A stretch of 64,000 bases of DNA, from positions 6,646,572-6,710,571 of the forward strand of contig JAQFVV010006238.1 in assembly GCA_028023455.1 (NCBI GenBank), given 5' to 3'. Shown here in pieces: positions 35,464-46,702 of the stretch. A program made the position numbers and the translations under genes. Under the pieces are notes generated by a model, which saw only the letters and a list, made by a program, of their open reading frames with translations, was not told the origin of the DNA and did no database searches. Origin of the DNA: Epiperipatus broadwayi (lineage: Eukaryota > Onychophora > Udeonychophora > Euonychophora > Peripatidae). How positions within the stretch are numbered: the first letter of the stretch is position 1; every line of letters begins with the position of its first letter.

Positions 35464-35738
35464 CATTATCATCACATCTACAAAATCTGACTTATGATTA
35501 AGTAAAACAATATTTTAAAATTTACATTAAAATTTTTTACTTATAGAAACACATATAAACAAGTGGTTCCAAGAACATTTTTTTTGTTCTAACGAAAGTT
35601 TAATAATTAAATATAAAAAAACATGTAAAATATATGCAAAAAATGTTAATTATTATTATTAGTGTTTCTTTTTATGTATATTAAAATTACCAAAGTATTT
35701 CAAAGTTGGATGTAGAAGACAAAAGAGTTATAAGAATT
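35464..35738. other. AT-rich non-coding stretch
   Basis: Nothing was recognised. Confidence 0.4.
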
Positions 35739-35739
35739 T

Positions 35740-35832
35740 TTTTTTCATATGTCAAAGCATCAGCCGGGAAGCGAATCCAGGACAATTGCTCGTAAGGTTG
35801 CTGTGCTGACCACTCAGCCACCAATGCTTGAC
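35740..35832 (-). mobile_element. tRNA-derived SINE copy
   Basis: On the minus strand it reads CTTGTCAAGCATTGGTGGCT, GAGTGGTCAGCACAGCAACC (box A side), then TCCTGGATTCGCTTCCCGGC (T-arm, with box B GGATTCGCTTCC) and GATGCTTTGACATATG, and ends in eight A. The organisation is the same as the other copies. Confidence 0.85.
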
Positions 35833-36170
35833 AAGGGATATAATAGTTTTGATCTGTTATTTGTTTTAAGTATTAAAATAGCTGTTGATAAAATTGGAAA
35901 GACTTGGTTTTAAAAAGATTATAAAATTGGATTTATTAAAATTTTCAATTAAATAATATTGGAATTCATCTAAAATTTAATACCTGTTTATGAAAATATG
36001 TAAGTGGGATTTTTTTTTTCTATTTCTATTTTGTTTATTTTGCAAATTTTATATTTTATTAATTATAAATTTTCATCTTTTAAATCTTATTTGTAGCATT
36101 TAAAATATATTTTGGATTAAAATTTTGAAATTCAATGACAATGTTGGAAGGAAATATAGTATATTTATAT

Positions 36171-36309
36171 TTCAATGTATGTACATATGAATGTGTGTAT
36201 ATACATATAAATAAATTATATTTTGGGTTAAATCATATATTTCAATGTATATACATATGAATGTGTGTATATACATATAAATAAATTATATTTTGGGTTA
36301 AATCATGTA
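36171..36309 (+). repeat. Tandem duplication, 70-bp unit, two copies
   Basis: TTCAATGTATGTACATATGA at 36,171 and TTCAATGTATATACATATGA at 36,241 start two nearly identical 70-bp units, each ending TTATATTTTGGGTTAAATCA. The high identity means a recent duplication. Confidence 0.95.
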
Positions 36310-36599
36310 TTATTTTGTATTAATTCACAATGTTTCAATAAAATAATATCCACCATTGTTTAATTCAGGTTTTTAAACAAAAACTGTTAATCTCAAGTAG
36401 TAATGAGATTGAACATGAATTAAAATATGATATTGAGCATGAAGTAATTAATTATTCAGAATATGAGGATTAACAAAATGTTTACTTCCTTCAATTTAAC
36501 TGTTAATTGATTTCAAATTTATATTAGAAGAGATAAAATAAGTTGTCACCACAAAGCTGGAATGTTATGCTTATCAGCTTTATTTAAACCAATTGGTCT

Positions 36600-37150
36600 T
36601 TTTAATATTTCTGTAGACACATGGTTTTCAAAGCATACTTTTCCAAATTAGCAAGTATTTTAGCATTATCAAAATCAGGTTTGTGAACAATTTCTAAAAA
36701 ATGTAAAATAAAAGCAGATGTATTTACCTTCTAATTGAAGGCATTTTTATTTTTATTAATTCTGACATTAATTCATATATTGCCATGACCAACATAGCTT
36801 TTTGGGTTCTGTAAAAATGAAATTTTATAAACACCCTGATATTCCAAAAATACTCTGACTTTAGATTTATGGAAAAAATAAACATTTGTTCTTGCTAGTG
36901 GAAAAAGTAGTCTTTATGTTAGAATTAGATAATCTTCTACTGATCTGATCAAATGACTTTTTTAATGTAAGGTATAATGACTCTATAATAAATTGATTTT
37001 TCTATTATATCCTTGTTTTTCTTTTTAGTATCAATGCTATGTAAAGCTTTATATATGATGTTTTTACTGAAACCATTAGAAAGTAGAATATTTTTTTTAG
37101 TTCTATTTTTTAAGTAAGATTATCTTCATCAAACAAACTACAAGGATTCA
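36600..37150 (-). pseudogene. PLE linker and GIY-YIG endonuclease relic
   Basis: On the minus strand from about 37,000 one frame gives YYRVIIPYIKKV, the PLE 'IPY...V' linker. A further frame gives GVYKISFLQNPKSYVGHG, which aligns with GVYKI.C......YIG of the GIY-YIG fold (Y and G kept, the Cys pair lost). Next is FVHKPDFDNAKILANLEKY, the His-containing 'H..DF...KIL..E' tail. The frame changes at least twice. The 3' end (about 36,600) runs into the repeat shared with 20.0 kb. Confidence 0.65.
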
Positions 37151-37242
37151 TCAAAATATTTTTTGCTATAGAAAATATTTGAGTGGTAATTAAAATGTCT
37201 GTTTGTATGGGGGAATTTTCTGTAAACTGATATTGATATATT

Positions 37243-37347
37243 TTTTTCTCATGTGTCATAGCATCAGCCAGGAAGTGAACCCACTATCCTGGAACAACTG
37301 CTTGTAAAGCAGCTGTCACTGACATCTTGACCACCAATGTTTGACAG
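37243..37347 (-). mobile_element. tRNA-derived SINE copy, inserted in a PLE relic
   Basis: On the minus strand it reads GTCAAACATTGGTGGTCAAG, AGTGACAGCTGCTTTACAAG, then GTGGGTTCACTTCCTGGCTG (T-arm) and ATGCTATGACACATGAG, and ends in T on the given strand (poly-A on the element strand). A 7-nt insertion precedes the T-arm compared with the 50.7-kb copy. Confidence 0.8.
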
Positions 37348-37826
37348 TATTGATACATTTTCTTGCAATGATCTAGAAAAGAATGCATTTTGTTATTTTC
37401 AACATTCATAGAAACCTATATATTGTACCGTTTATTTATATGATACAAATATATTGGCATCCATTAAGATATTTAAAAGCTAAGAAAAAAAAAAGAAAAA
37501 GTAAATTTAGTGTTCTTACTAAAAAAACGCAATTAAATTTTTCGTTGTAAAATCTATTTTTTTTTAAAATGTACAATGAAAGCAAAATTTTCGTCCATAT
37601 TTTTTTTGTATCTAATTAAAAATTAAGGCAAAAATTGGAAAGAACAAAAAACACACAAATTACTAATCAAGATAAGCTAAAAGAAAAACATTTTAGCTAA
37701 TTAAAGATGGTAGAGGGACTTTGTAAAAGGAGGACTTTGTAACTTAAATTTAAGAGAGAGTGTACAAGATTATTATCTTATATTCTGATAAAAGGACGCG
37801 CAGAAGTTTCAAAAAATGGATCGAGG

Positions 37827-37860
37827 TATAAAAAGAATAGGACAACTTCGATCTACATCT
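37827..37860 (+). promoter_or_regulatory. Possible Pol II core promoter (TATA box)
   Basis: GGTATAAAAAGAATAGGACA contains a strong TATAAAA, followed about 25-30 bp later by CTTCGATCTACATC, which could hold an initiator. The stretch (37,700-38,200) is less AT-rich than its flanks and interrupts a PLE relic, so it may be the promoter part of another inserted element. No transcript or coding region could be attached. Confidence 0.25.
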
Positions 37861-38599
37861 TCTCTTTGCCTTCTAGTTACGTGTCTTAGAGTTGGAGGTT
37901 TCTGCAAGCATAACCTGTGGCAGTAATATTCTTCTGCACAGGTATGCCACTTGCTATACCAAGATGTCATGCAAGCATGCAAATGGGCCTTATAAAAACC
38001 ACTTTTTGCAATGAAAGTGTCACTACAACCATTTCTTTTCTCCAGCTATAGAATGAAACAATAATGGAAGATTCTGCCAGGAGAGACCAATGGAAATTCC
38101 TATGAGCGTAGGATCCCATAAATCTACACCAACTTACAGATAAGTTAAGAGTAACTTTTCCCGATTGAGACAAAAAGTTTGCAAACAATTCCTAAAATAA
38201 GCTTAAAATAATCCTGATAAAGACTTTAAATTCTATTATCAAGAGACTCTTGTTTACCTAAGAACTATAATTGTTGAACTGTTTTTTTTTTTTATTAATT
38301 GATTCATATCTGGATTAGTGTGTGTGTGTCATCTTTCCAATCAATTAATTCATAATGTTTTTTTTATATTTTAATTTGTTAGAATAAAAATATTTATTTC
38401 TAATACCAACTATTCATTGTACATTATTAATGCTTATTAATAAATTTATTAATGTTAATTATTAAGTTTTGAAAATATAATTTATCTTTGCCAATGCTGT
38501 ACCAAAACTCAATCCTCTGGAGTTTCTAGATAATTTTGTTGTAACTAAATAAATAAAAGGGGTTTAGCCAGTGGATTCCAATACAGAATCCTGGCACCT

Positions 38600-39190
38600 T
38601 TCAAATAAATTAAAAGCTGGCCTACTTGATCTCATTATTTTAGTAGTTACATTAGTTAAAAGGGTGTTGTGTGACCAGGAAAAATAATTGCGTCCATTAA
38701 ATCTTACTGAATTGTCTGAAAAAACAAATTTAATAGATAGATCATAATTTGGTCACTGAATATGTGTAGTAAACTTGTAAAAAATCCTAATAGAGCAGTG
38801 GATGTTACAATATTCAAATGCCAATCATTAAGAAAATCCCCCCAAAAAGTCAAGGCATCAGTATTATGAAGCTATATAACAAATGTATCTTCCACATATC
38901 TGAGACAAATAAAAGGTTTCTTAATAACTGTTGATTTTCAAAATTATTAATAAAAAGATTATCAAATACAGGTCACAGTGGAGATCCCATAGAAAGTCCT
39001 TTAATTTTTATATACTTTTGAAAATCATGAATAAAAAATGTTTTTTCAAGACAATGTTTTGCTAATGGAATAATAAAATATTATAAATTATTGTATAGAG
39101 CTGCTATAGATAAAGCCTCATCAAAAGGAATACTTGTAAACATAGAAAAGGTATTAAAACTGACTAATAAATCAGTTGTAGTTAGTTTAC
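38600..39190 (-). pseudogene. PLE reverse transcriptase relic
   Basis: On the minus strand the order is SFNTFSMFTSIPFDEALSI (motif A; PLE consensus SFDVTSLFTSIP.DEAL, with the catalytic Asp replaced by Asn), then FIIPLAKHCLEKTFFIH, GLSMGSPL followed by a TGA stop (about 38,975-38,995), NLFINNFE, and RYVEDTFVI at 38,876-38,904 (YVDD changed to YVED). HLNIVTSIY near 38,810 matches the 'L.TSVYRK' motif that follows. Two of three catalytic carboxylates are changed and frames are broken, so it is inactive. The match to the Penelope RT signature is strong. Confidence 0.8.
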
Positions 39191-39230
39191 ATCAGCTATT
39201 ATGTAGTCAATTTCTGAGTTGCATGTCTCT

Positions 39231-40250
39231 CCCTGTTTAGAGCCAGCTCACAGATTAAATTAGACCCATGTGTAACCTCAGAAATGTCATTCATAGGGTG
39301 TTAAACCATAGAGCACTGGTAACTAGGTTGAAGCTTGGTCAGATTTTGGATCTAACCATTCTAGTTCAGTTGGTTTTAGGGTATTTTACCTAGACTCTGG
39401 GTTTTGGTATGTGAACATACAAATCTGACCATTCTGGTGCTGCAGTGTGGAGGATCAATAAATAAATTATGTGCCCATATTTCACATTTCCCTTAGTTTA
39501 CATATGTGTAAATTTTTTTATCTTCGATTTTGGCACTCCAGCATGTGGCTTAAACTGAGATCCTAAGTACATTTTTTTTTCTTCAATTATGCCACCTCAA
39601 TGTAGACTGTCAAATTATATACCCACACTTCCTGCATTTCAAGTAAATTTTTTTTGGAGAGTTTATAAAATATATACATAAAGCAATTTTTGAGTATATA
39701 TGTTTAAAATTTATCTTTTGATCATGTATGAGACGTCAAAGTTTGTAAATCTTTTCTGCTTATCACATAACTATTCAGGATGTGTGAATAGATATATCAT
39801 AAATTTAGGCAAAATGTGTCAGTCAGTTATTTTTTGTGTAATGCATATTATTGAATCATTAGGGATTGATTTGTTATATTGTTTTATTTTTTTGCTCACT
39901 GGTGACTGGCGCATAAGGGTGACTCGAATAAGATCACAAGTTACTCTCATATAAATTTTGTTATCAGGAGTAGAAAAATTAAAAGGGGGACCCACTTTAA
40001 AATTTTGGGGTTGGATTGGATGGAAGCAATGAAATGAGAAAGGCAAGGTTAATATATATGTGCTCTAAATAAAATTTAAACCTGGCACAGAAAATCAAAA
40101 TACAGTCATGAATTCGCAAATTTCTGTGGAGTGGAAAGAGACATGAAGAGTAAAGTTTATTTTTTTTACTATATATTATTATAATTAGTGTTAAATTTGT
40201 TTTCATTGGAAATACTATGCAGGTTGCATGAGTTAGAGAGAAAGAGGAAT
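39231..40250. other. Unassigned region upstream of a gag-like relic
   Basis: The region might hold a 5' LTR and leader. TTTTGTTATCAGGAGTAG at about 39,956 vaguely resembles the 'TGGTATCAG' primer-binding leaders of some Ty3/gypsy elements, and AAAAGGGGGACC follows at about 39,980. No paired LTR was seen downstream, so this remains a guess. Confidence 0.25.
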
Positions 40251-40599
40251 TAGAGATAAAAGAATTTAGGATGAAATAGGTAGTAGGCTTGAGGCCAGGA
40301 ATTTAAAGTGAGCCATTATAAGGATAGGGAATGGCAATTAGCCATATTAGGAAATATTCTTTGCAGAGTTATGGTCAAGAATTAGAAAAAATAAAATAAG
40401 GAAACCATGGAGGTACCTACTATTAAATTGACCAGTTGTTATCATCACAAAAGATGAGGCAGAAGGACAAGAAGTCACAAACTCAGGTGTAGAAAATGAA
40501 GTGATAGAAAACTCCTTATCAATTATGGAGTAAAAAGCAAGAGAAACAAAAGGAGATGATGAGACTTTGGCCATGATCTTACAGGAAATAAAAAGAATG

Positions 40600-40975
40600 A
40601 ATCAGAATATGGTAGAGATCAAGAAGAGAAACAAACAGCAATTTTCAGATATGAATAAAAGGCTAGAAATCAAAATACAATAAAATATCTTAGATATGGA
40701 GGATATAAATGGACAGAATGTTTTTGAAATGGAGGCTAGAAACAAATGGCAACTTTTAGATATGGAGAAAAGGTTAGAAACCAAAATACAGCAAAATATA
40801 CCAGATATGGAGGAGAGATTACAAACCAAAGTACAACAAAAGATCTTAGATATGGAGAAGAGGTTAGAAACCAAAGAATGGCAGAATGTTTTGGAGCTGG
40901 AGGCCAGAAACTAATAGCTACTTGTAGATATGGAAAAGAAGTTAGGAATCAAAGTACGAGATATTTTAGATAATA
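40600..40975 (+). repeat. 45-bp coding repeat (15-residue coiled-coil repeat)
   Basis: Units starting at GATATGGA recur at about 40,694, 40,758, 40,803 and 40,848, 45 bp apart in the best part. Each unit encodes a version of LDMEKRLETKIQQNI. Charged and hydrophobic residues alternate as in a coiled coil. The frame is open from 40,696 to 40,914, preceded and followed by stops. Confidence 0.8.
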
Positions 40976-41039
40976 CTCATGGCATATTGCACAATAACTA
41001 AATTTATTACTGTTAGGGTATTCAAAGGTGGTATAGAGA

Positions 41040-41520
41040 AAAATCCTTTGGATCATCATGGTAGTTTAAAGAATCTTTTTTTATTTTCATCAATTAATTA
41101 AAAGAGAGAAAGTTGTTATTGCAAGATATCACTTGCATGATGCAGCTAAAGATTGGTGGAAATTTTTATATACAAAACCCAAGACATTTGAAAACTATTG
41201 TATGGCTATTTTACATACTTTTTGGGTGAAGAAAAACAAGAAGGGGTATGCCATAGAATATGCTCAAGAGAAATATATACCAATAAGAGGAAAGAGCTGC
41301 ATATAGTTTTTCCATTGACAAGTACCAAAATTGGAATTACTTACAACTTTTACAATGCCTGAAGAGCAAATAATATGTATAGTAAGACATAATAAGCCCA
41401 TGTCAATCAAAAGGAGTTTGACAGGTTCTCATAAAATTTCTATCAATGAGATAGTAGAAGTATTACATGACATAAATGCAGGAAATCAATACACAGAACC
41501 AGCTGAGAAAATGAAATAAA
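41040..41520 (+). pseudogene. Gag capsid-like relic
   Basis: One frame reads FKGGIEKNPLDHHGSL, then after a stop KVVIARYHLHDAAKDWWKFL and TKPKTFENYCMAILHTFW. This is the arrangement of retrotransposon Gag ('F.G......FL..L', 'A...L...A..WW', 'tF.....f...F'). A shifted frame (41,331-41,519) continues with polar sequence. The zinc knuckle expected next is not visible. Confidence 0.5.
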
Positions 41521-42780
41521 CAGACCCTCTGAGATTTGCTGTCTCTGCAATACAAGCACCTATCTGGAATAAGAAGCAGACAAGAAAGCTGGAGATTATC
41601 AATCTAAAACATATCACTATAGAATTTATACTTCAAGAAAAAGACAATAGACTGAAAATGATGAACATAACTCAAGAGATTCACATTACATAGGTTAAAA
41701 TAGGCAAACATATAAGAAGATGACATATAGAAAGTAAACCTGAACATAGTCACTCTAAGAAATTTTATAGAGCAAATAATCAATCTAGTACATGAAATGG
41801 CAAAGTCTATAATCAAGCTACTATGACAGAAAAATAGATGGAACATCATCAGAATGTTACTCCTGGCAGGGATTTTTACAATCTGGTAGAAATATTATAA
41901 TGAATGCAGATACTATTATATATGTTATTAGTAATGTAGTTTTTGAAGATAATCTACACATACAAAATTATTGTGAGCAGGAATACCCATTAGTATGAAT
42001 AAAAATTAAGGGGTTTCAAACCCAGGCTCTCATTGTCACAGAAAGTCAATTATTATTAATATCTAATGATATTTTTTGAAATATAAATGATAGTGAGGCA
42101 AATTTTTAAGTAATGCTTTTAAAAAAAAGTCAAGTTACACTTGCAAATTGAAAACAAACCAGAGTGGAGTCTAAACAAGCTTGTGTGAATTTACAAATAG
42201 GATCATAGGTAATATAATGTGTTTTTCTCATCATGTCTACTTTAATACATCGATGATATTAGGTTTCAATTTCATGTACTGTAACCAATTTCTAGTAGAT
42301 TATCATAAGGATATGCTTAACTATAATAAAGAAACAATTGCCTTAGTGAGATAAAAAACCAGGGGTCTCTAAGTGTCAGGTACATTCAGGAAAGTATACA
42401 TGTAACAGATGTTAAAAAAGTTCTAAAATATACTTTACATTCAGTAACCCAGAAAAAACAATTTCATTATGGACATCATAGATGATCACTGATTAAAACC
42501 AAGTTAGAAATTGTCACTAAAGAGATTAATGGAAAGGAAAATTACCAGTGAGCTTGTGATAAACTTAATAGAAAAAGTGAAAAGGCAAAAAAAAAATCCA
42601 ATTCATGATGGGAATCAACAAAACAATTTTCAATATAAATTTTCCTTAGATTATAGAAAACCATTCATGATTATAAAGCAATCTGGGAAAAATGCTTTTG
42701 TTATCAAAGGTAAAAATGGCAATAAGGATTATATAATGCAAGGAGTCTCAAACCTTGTAAGAAAAGAAATGATATGACAA

Positions 42781-43930
42781 TAAGTAACAGATATGTAAAA
42801 AAGGTAAATAAATAAAAGTATATAAATAAGAAAAGGTGATTATAGGATTTTTTTTACAGATTAAGTGAGAAGGTATGAAATAATATATTTAAGATTAGTG
42901 GTCTATGACTGAATATAGTGGATAGAAAGATTATATTGATAAAGGAGACAGTTGACAAGGTTTATAAAAAAAAGTTAGCAAGAATTATTAAGTGGACATA
43001 AAAATAAAGGGTGTTTTCTAAGTATGTGTGTATATGGTGATATGAAGTCATATTAAAAAATATATTTAACAAATATGTTTGTAAAAAAATATATTAAATA
43101 AGTATACTTTGAGAACTTAATTTTATTTTTTAGATTGTAATTAATAAAAGAAAGGTACATGCTAACAATATAATTAAAAATTAATAGGTAAATTATATCA
43201 AAAACGCTTACAAAGTAATGGTTATCTATTGATGATATGTAATGATGGGCTCAAAAAAGTTCAGAGTGTTTGTTACCTGTTAAAACTAATTGGTGCAGAT
43301 TTAAGACTGACTTTTGATTGGTCAGGAATTAAAAAAAGAATGAAGAGAAAGATATTTTAGATCATTCTGGTTTTAATGAGAGATAAAACCAGTGCTAAAA
43401 ACTGATTTGGCTGAACTTGAAAAAAAAATTTTTTTTTCTATCTTATAAAAAAGCGAGTATTTTAATAGTGTCCACATAAACCTATTAAAGATCGCACTCA
43501 TAAAGACTTCAATAATTTTAAAAGGCATAAAATGAATTCTCCAAGTCAAACTTACTTTTTAAATAAAAATATGAGTTAATTTTTGAAAGAAGTGTGACAA
43601 TGTTTGGATAGATGACTCCAAGAATTTTTTATTGTTACTGCATATAATTAACTAAAGTTTCTCAAGGAAAGAAGAAACAAAATTAATCACAGTTACAAAA
43701 TATGCATATTTTGAACTATTATGTCAAAACAAGCTTTTACATTTAAACACATGGTATCAATTTAGTTGTCAGCAAGGACTGTAAGTATAAACATGTTTTT
43801 ATCTGCTTTGAAACCTTAAAAAAAAGATATTACAACTTTATATAAAAAATATCTATATACACTTTATTTAATATATGTCATATATATAATTATATTATTA
43901 ATTTTACTTAAAATTTACATTATTAAATAT
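42781..43930. other. AT-rich non-coding stretch
   Basis: No supported feature was found. Confidence 0.4.
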
Positions 43931-43931
43931 T

Positions 43932-44262
43932 TAAACGCACATTCATTACATAAATAATATTCATTAAGGCTGTAGCCTCAATCACATGCATATAAAATGC
44001 GATAGTATTAATGTGTAATAAGAAATGTGAACTTAATTTGTGAAGTATTGAATAGCTTCACACTCTCAGATTGAACCGCTTCAGCTTCACCTATTTAAAT
44101 AGAAAGTAGGTTGAAGTAAAGAAGAGGTTCCCCTCCTTTAGGGGTTCCCTCTTTTCTTCCAAGAGTAAGCTTGTGGTTTTAAGACCTGTAGAGGTCCCTA
44201 TTATCGCATTTTACACGCATGTGATTGAGGCTACAGCCTTAATGAATATTATTATTAAATAT
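43932..44262. mobile_element. MITE-like element with 55-bp TIRs, complete copy of the GGACCTCTACAGGTC family
   Basis: Left TIR AATATTCATTAAGGCTGTAG (from about 43,967), AATCACATGC and AAAATGCGATA, is mirrored at 44,205-44,262. The interior has CACTCTCAGATTGAACCGCT, TACTTCAACC reversed, GGGGTTCCCTCTTTTCTTCC, and the hairpin core GACCTGTAGAGGTCC near the right TIR. The flanks ATTATTAAATATT on both sides (about 43,919 and 44,249) may be a target duplication or simply AT-rich coincidence. There is no coding. It is the only copy here with both ends, so it defines the family; transposase class unknown. Confidence 0.75.
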
Positions 44263-45057
44263 TGTATAGATTGTAAATTCAATTAAATAGCTTTATAGAA
44301 ATTAAAAATCTTTATGGTTTGTGGTAAAGTTTAATAGCCGATGAATATTAGTGATAAGAAAGTTTACTGTTGAACTTGCAATCATAATTGTGTCTTAGTT
44401 TTTTTTATTGCATTTGTTTTTAAAAAAGAGAGAAATAAATTTTATCTACTAAATAGATCATATTTAAAATAAGATAATTTAACATTTTGAGAATTTCTAT
44501 TGTTTTAATCAGATTAATTAGTCCCTTGAAGGAGAGTCTTAAATGTTAAATTATTTATGTATATGCATACGGATGTGTGTACTAATAGAAATTATATAGT
44601 TATCCAAGCTTTTAATAAATGGTTTAAGTAATAAATACTAGTATTTGGAAGGTATGCTATAGTAAATGTAGTAGGAGTATTGATAAATATAAGGTACCAA
44701 TGTAATCTGAATTTAATAAGCTTATTTAATCACAAAACTTTAGTTCTATTATTGTATTCTGTCAGATTACTATACATTGAAGTAGCGACCAGACAAAATT
44801 ACCGTTAGTTACCTATTTATGAACTATACCTTGTAATGAAAAACTCAAGGCTCTGAGTTAGACCCCAGAATATGTTGGGTTGTATATATAGAAGAGATAA
44901 GAGCTTAATAAATTGAGCAAAGTTTTTATGCTATTATATTCTTAAATAAAGACTCATTTAGTTTAACATCTAATTGAGGAATTAAAAGTTCCAGATTGCT
45001 CCATCAAACTGGTGGCACTCAACCTATATATGGTACAGGGAGCACAATAAATCATCA

Positions 45058-45060
<3 letters not shown>
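44263..45060. other. AT-rich non-coding stretch
   Basis: Nothing was recognised. Confidence 0.4.

Positions 45061-45088
<28 letters not shown>
45061..45088. repeat. (TA)n dinucleotide microsatellite
   Basis: There are about 14 uninterrupted TA units. Confidence 0.9.
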
Positions 45089-45091
<3 letters not shown>

Positions 45092-45239
45092 CAACAAGAA
45101 GTAACTAAAGTTTTGGATGAGTTATATATGTAAACAAACCCTTTGAAAGACAGATGATACTTTAAAAACCAGACTTTTAAAATATTTTTAAAATAAATCT
45201 GTAAATTTCCTTACATTTGTCATATTGATTATCAGATAA

Positions 45240-45475
45240 TATGAAATCATCTTCTATCTGAAAATAAATTGGCACAAATATGACAAAAAGTAATTATATT
45301 TATAGGTTTATTTAAAAATGATTCTTTAAGGGGTTGCCTTGTAAAATATCTTAGAAACACATTTAGATGTGTTTGTTCCATGAAATAGATTTATATTCCT
45401 AATGTTACACATTTAACCAGCTGTAAAGTCATCTATATGCTCAATAAAATGATTAGTATTTCATTTAAATTACTA
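45240..45475. repeat. Unclassified dispersed repeat, copy 1
   Basis: The blocks AAAAATGATTCTTTAAGG, TTGTAAAATATCTTAG, AAATAGATTTATATTCCTAA and CTGTAAAGTCATCTATATGC recur in the same order at 45,820-46,025 and 51,040-51,215. No protein motif was recognised on either strand. Confidence 0.65.
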
Positions 45476-45534
45476 CTTAAAATGATAAGTTGGTTTGATT
45501 GATATAAAAATAAAGATCACAACTAATATGAAGT

Positions 45535-45745
45535 TTAAACCACTAAACATCACATGATCACCATTTCCTATGCTTGCTCAGGTTCCTCACTGATGAAAGC
45601 CACAAGCCAGAAACTAATCTGTGAATATTGGATGAGTAGGCACTAGGTAGGGATTTTATGCACAAGCCTTTTGGCATCCATTGATTACTCGGTCCTACAC
45701 TGAGTGGCACTATTGCATGGAGAGTTTTGCCTGTTTTAGTATAAA
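45535..45745. repeat. Foldback repeat, 'CTCTCCAT' family, copy 3 (one arm mostly intact)
   Basis: The right part ATTTTATGCACAAGCC through CATCCATTGATTACTC to GGAGAGTTTTGCCTGTTT matches 5,500-5,570 and 25,445-25,520. The left arm is largely replaced, although ACATGATCACCATTTCC remains. Confidence 0.75.
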
Positions 45746-45819
45746 GTTTCTGCCATTTTGAATATACATGCTTGATTTATTTACAGTATAATAAACTGGA
45801 GGTCAGATAGAAAAGGATA

Positions 45820-46025
45820 ATCTTTAATCTGACAAAATGTATGAGCAATGGTGTGACAAAAGGTAGGCATATTTACTGGTTTAATTAAATATGATCCTTT
45901 AAAACTCTGACTAGTAAAGCATCTTAATAACATATTTATGACTATTGTTCATTTAAATGGATTTGTTCTTAATGTTATAAACTTAATGAGCTGTAAAATC
46001 TGCATCCTCATTAAAATAATTAATA
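45820..46025. repeat. Unclassified dispersed repeat, copy 2
   Basis: It is collinear with 45,240-45,475 but more diverged. Shared blocks are GATCCTTTAAAACT, AAAGCATCTTAATAAC, TTAATGTTATAAACTTAA and GAGCTGTAAAATC. Confidence 0.55.
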
Positions 46026-46509
46026 TCTATATATATCATGAAGGGACCAAACTTACAGTACTCACAACTATGTCCATGCTCTCCACAGAATGGTAGCTTA
46101 ATGACTGATACTAATAATTTTTTTGCTGAATATAATCATATCAATTTAAAATGAGATATATACTCTGAATATCAGTTAAATATTAGTATATACCTTGTCA
46201 TTAAACACAATCACATGGAATAATTCTAAATTAAATCCATTCCACTTTTTTTCATATGCAATAAAATGGCTATAACCTTCACTTTATTATATAGACTTTA
46301 GTCACATAAATAAAAACATGTCAAAAATATAAATGCACTTTAGATGCATTTCACACTGAGCCATCACTCATCTCTTGTCCCAGATCACAACTTTTCAAGC
46401 ATCTTAATTATCCATATAATATAACTTTTAATTTAAAAATTGATTAGCATTACTCATAATATATTTATCTGGGGAGTACAATGAAAGTTTTATGTGTTGT
46501 AAATTTGTT

Positions 46510-46575
46510 CTCTTTTTTTTTTCCATGTGTCATAGCATCGGCTGGGAAGTGAACCTGCTAATCCGGGACAAGATG
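46510..46575 (-). mobile_element. tRNA-derived SINE, truncated
   Basis: TTTTTTTTTCCATGTGTCAT followed by AGCATCGGCTGGGAAGTGAA and CCTGCTAATCCGGGAC corresponds to the tail and T-arm half of the other SINE copies on the minus strand. The box A half is missing. Confidence 0.75.
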
Positions 46576-46702
46576 TGTGAGAGATTGACCCTAGAGATAA
46601 GTGTTGGTTCAGCATGAAGTGCATCATGGAGACCATTAACCTTCTTCATATATCTTTAACCATAGAATTAATGTATATGTGGAAGAATGGGTGTTATAAG
46701 TA

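Larger units (their letters stand above)
36289..39230 (-). mobile_element. Decayed minus-strand PLE, interrupted
   Basis: Read on the minus strand the order is: RT (39,190-38,600), a non-matching insert (about 38,400-37,500), an inserted SINE (37,347-37,243), the linker and GIY-YIG region (37,150-36,600), then the 3' end region shared with 19,995-20,345. Co-linearity of RT, linker, endonuclease and 3' block in one orientation supports a single original PLE of about 2 kb split by later insertions. The 5' edge is uncertain. Confidence 0.65.
40250..42780 (+). mobile_element. Probable LTR-retrotransposon relic (gag, traces of protease)
   Basis: The order is a repetitive coiled-coil region (40,600-40,975), a capsid-like stretch (41,040-41,520), and a faint protease-like segment near 41,995-42,080 reading IKIKGFQTQALIVTESQLLL. 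The last matches the pattern 'v.v.G....ALvDTGa..slv', with DTG lost. An end piece (42,511-42,777) is basic and unrecognised. No reverse transcriptase or integrase motif could be read between. All parts carry stops. A Ty3/gypsy affinity is the simplest reading but is not proven. Confidence 0.45.

Noticed and set aside
36171-36309. Duplicated 70-bp unit as a PLE terminal repeat pair
   Set aside because: The units are directly adjacent and not found at the other end of the element. It is a local tandem duplication.
40602-40874. Minus-strand repetitive open frame of 90 codons
   Set aside because: It is the antisense shadow of the 45-bp repeats of the plus-strand Gag relic.
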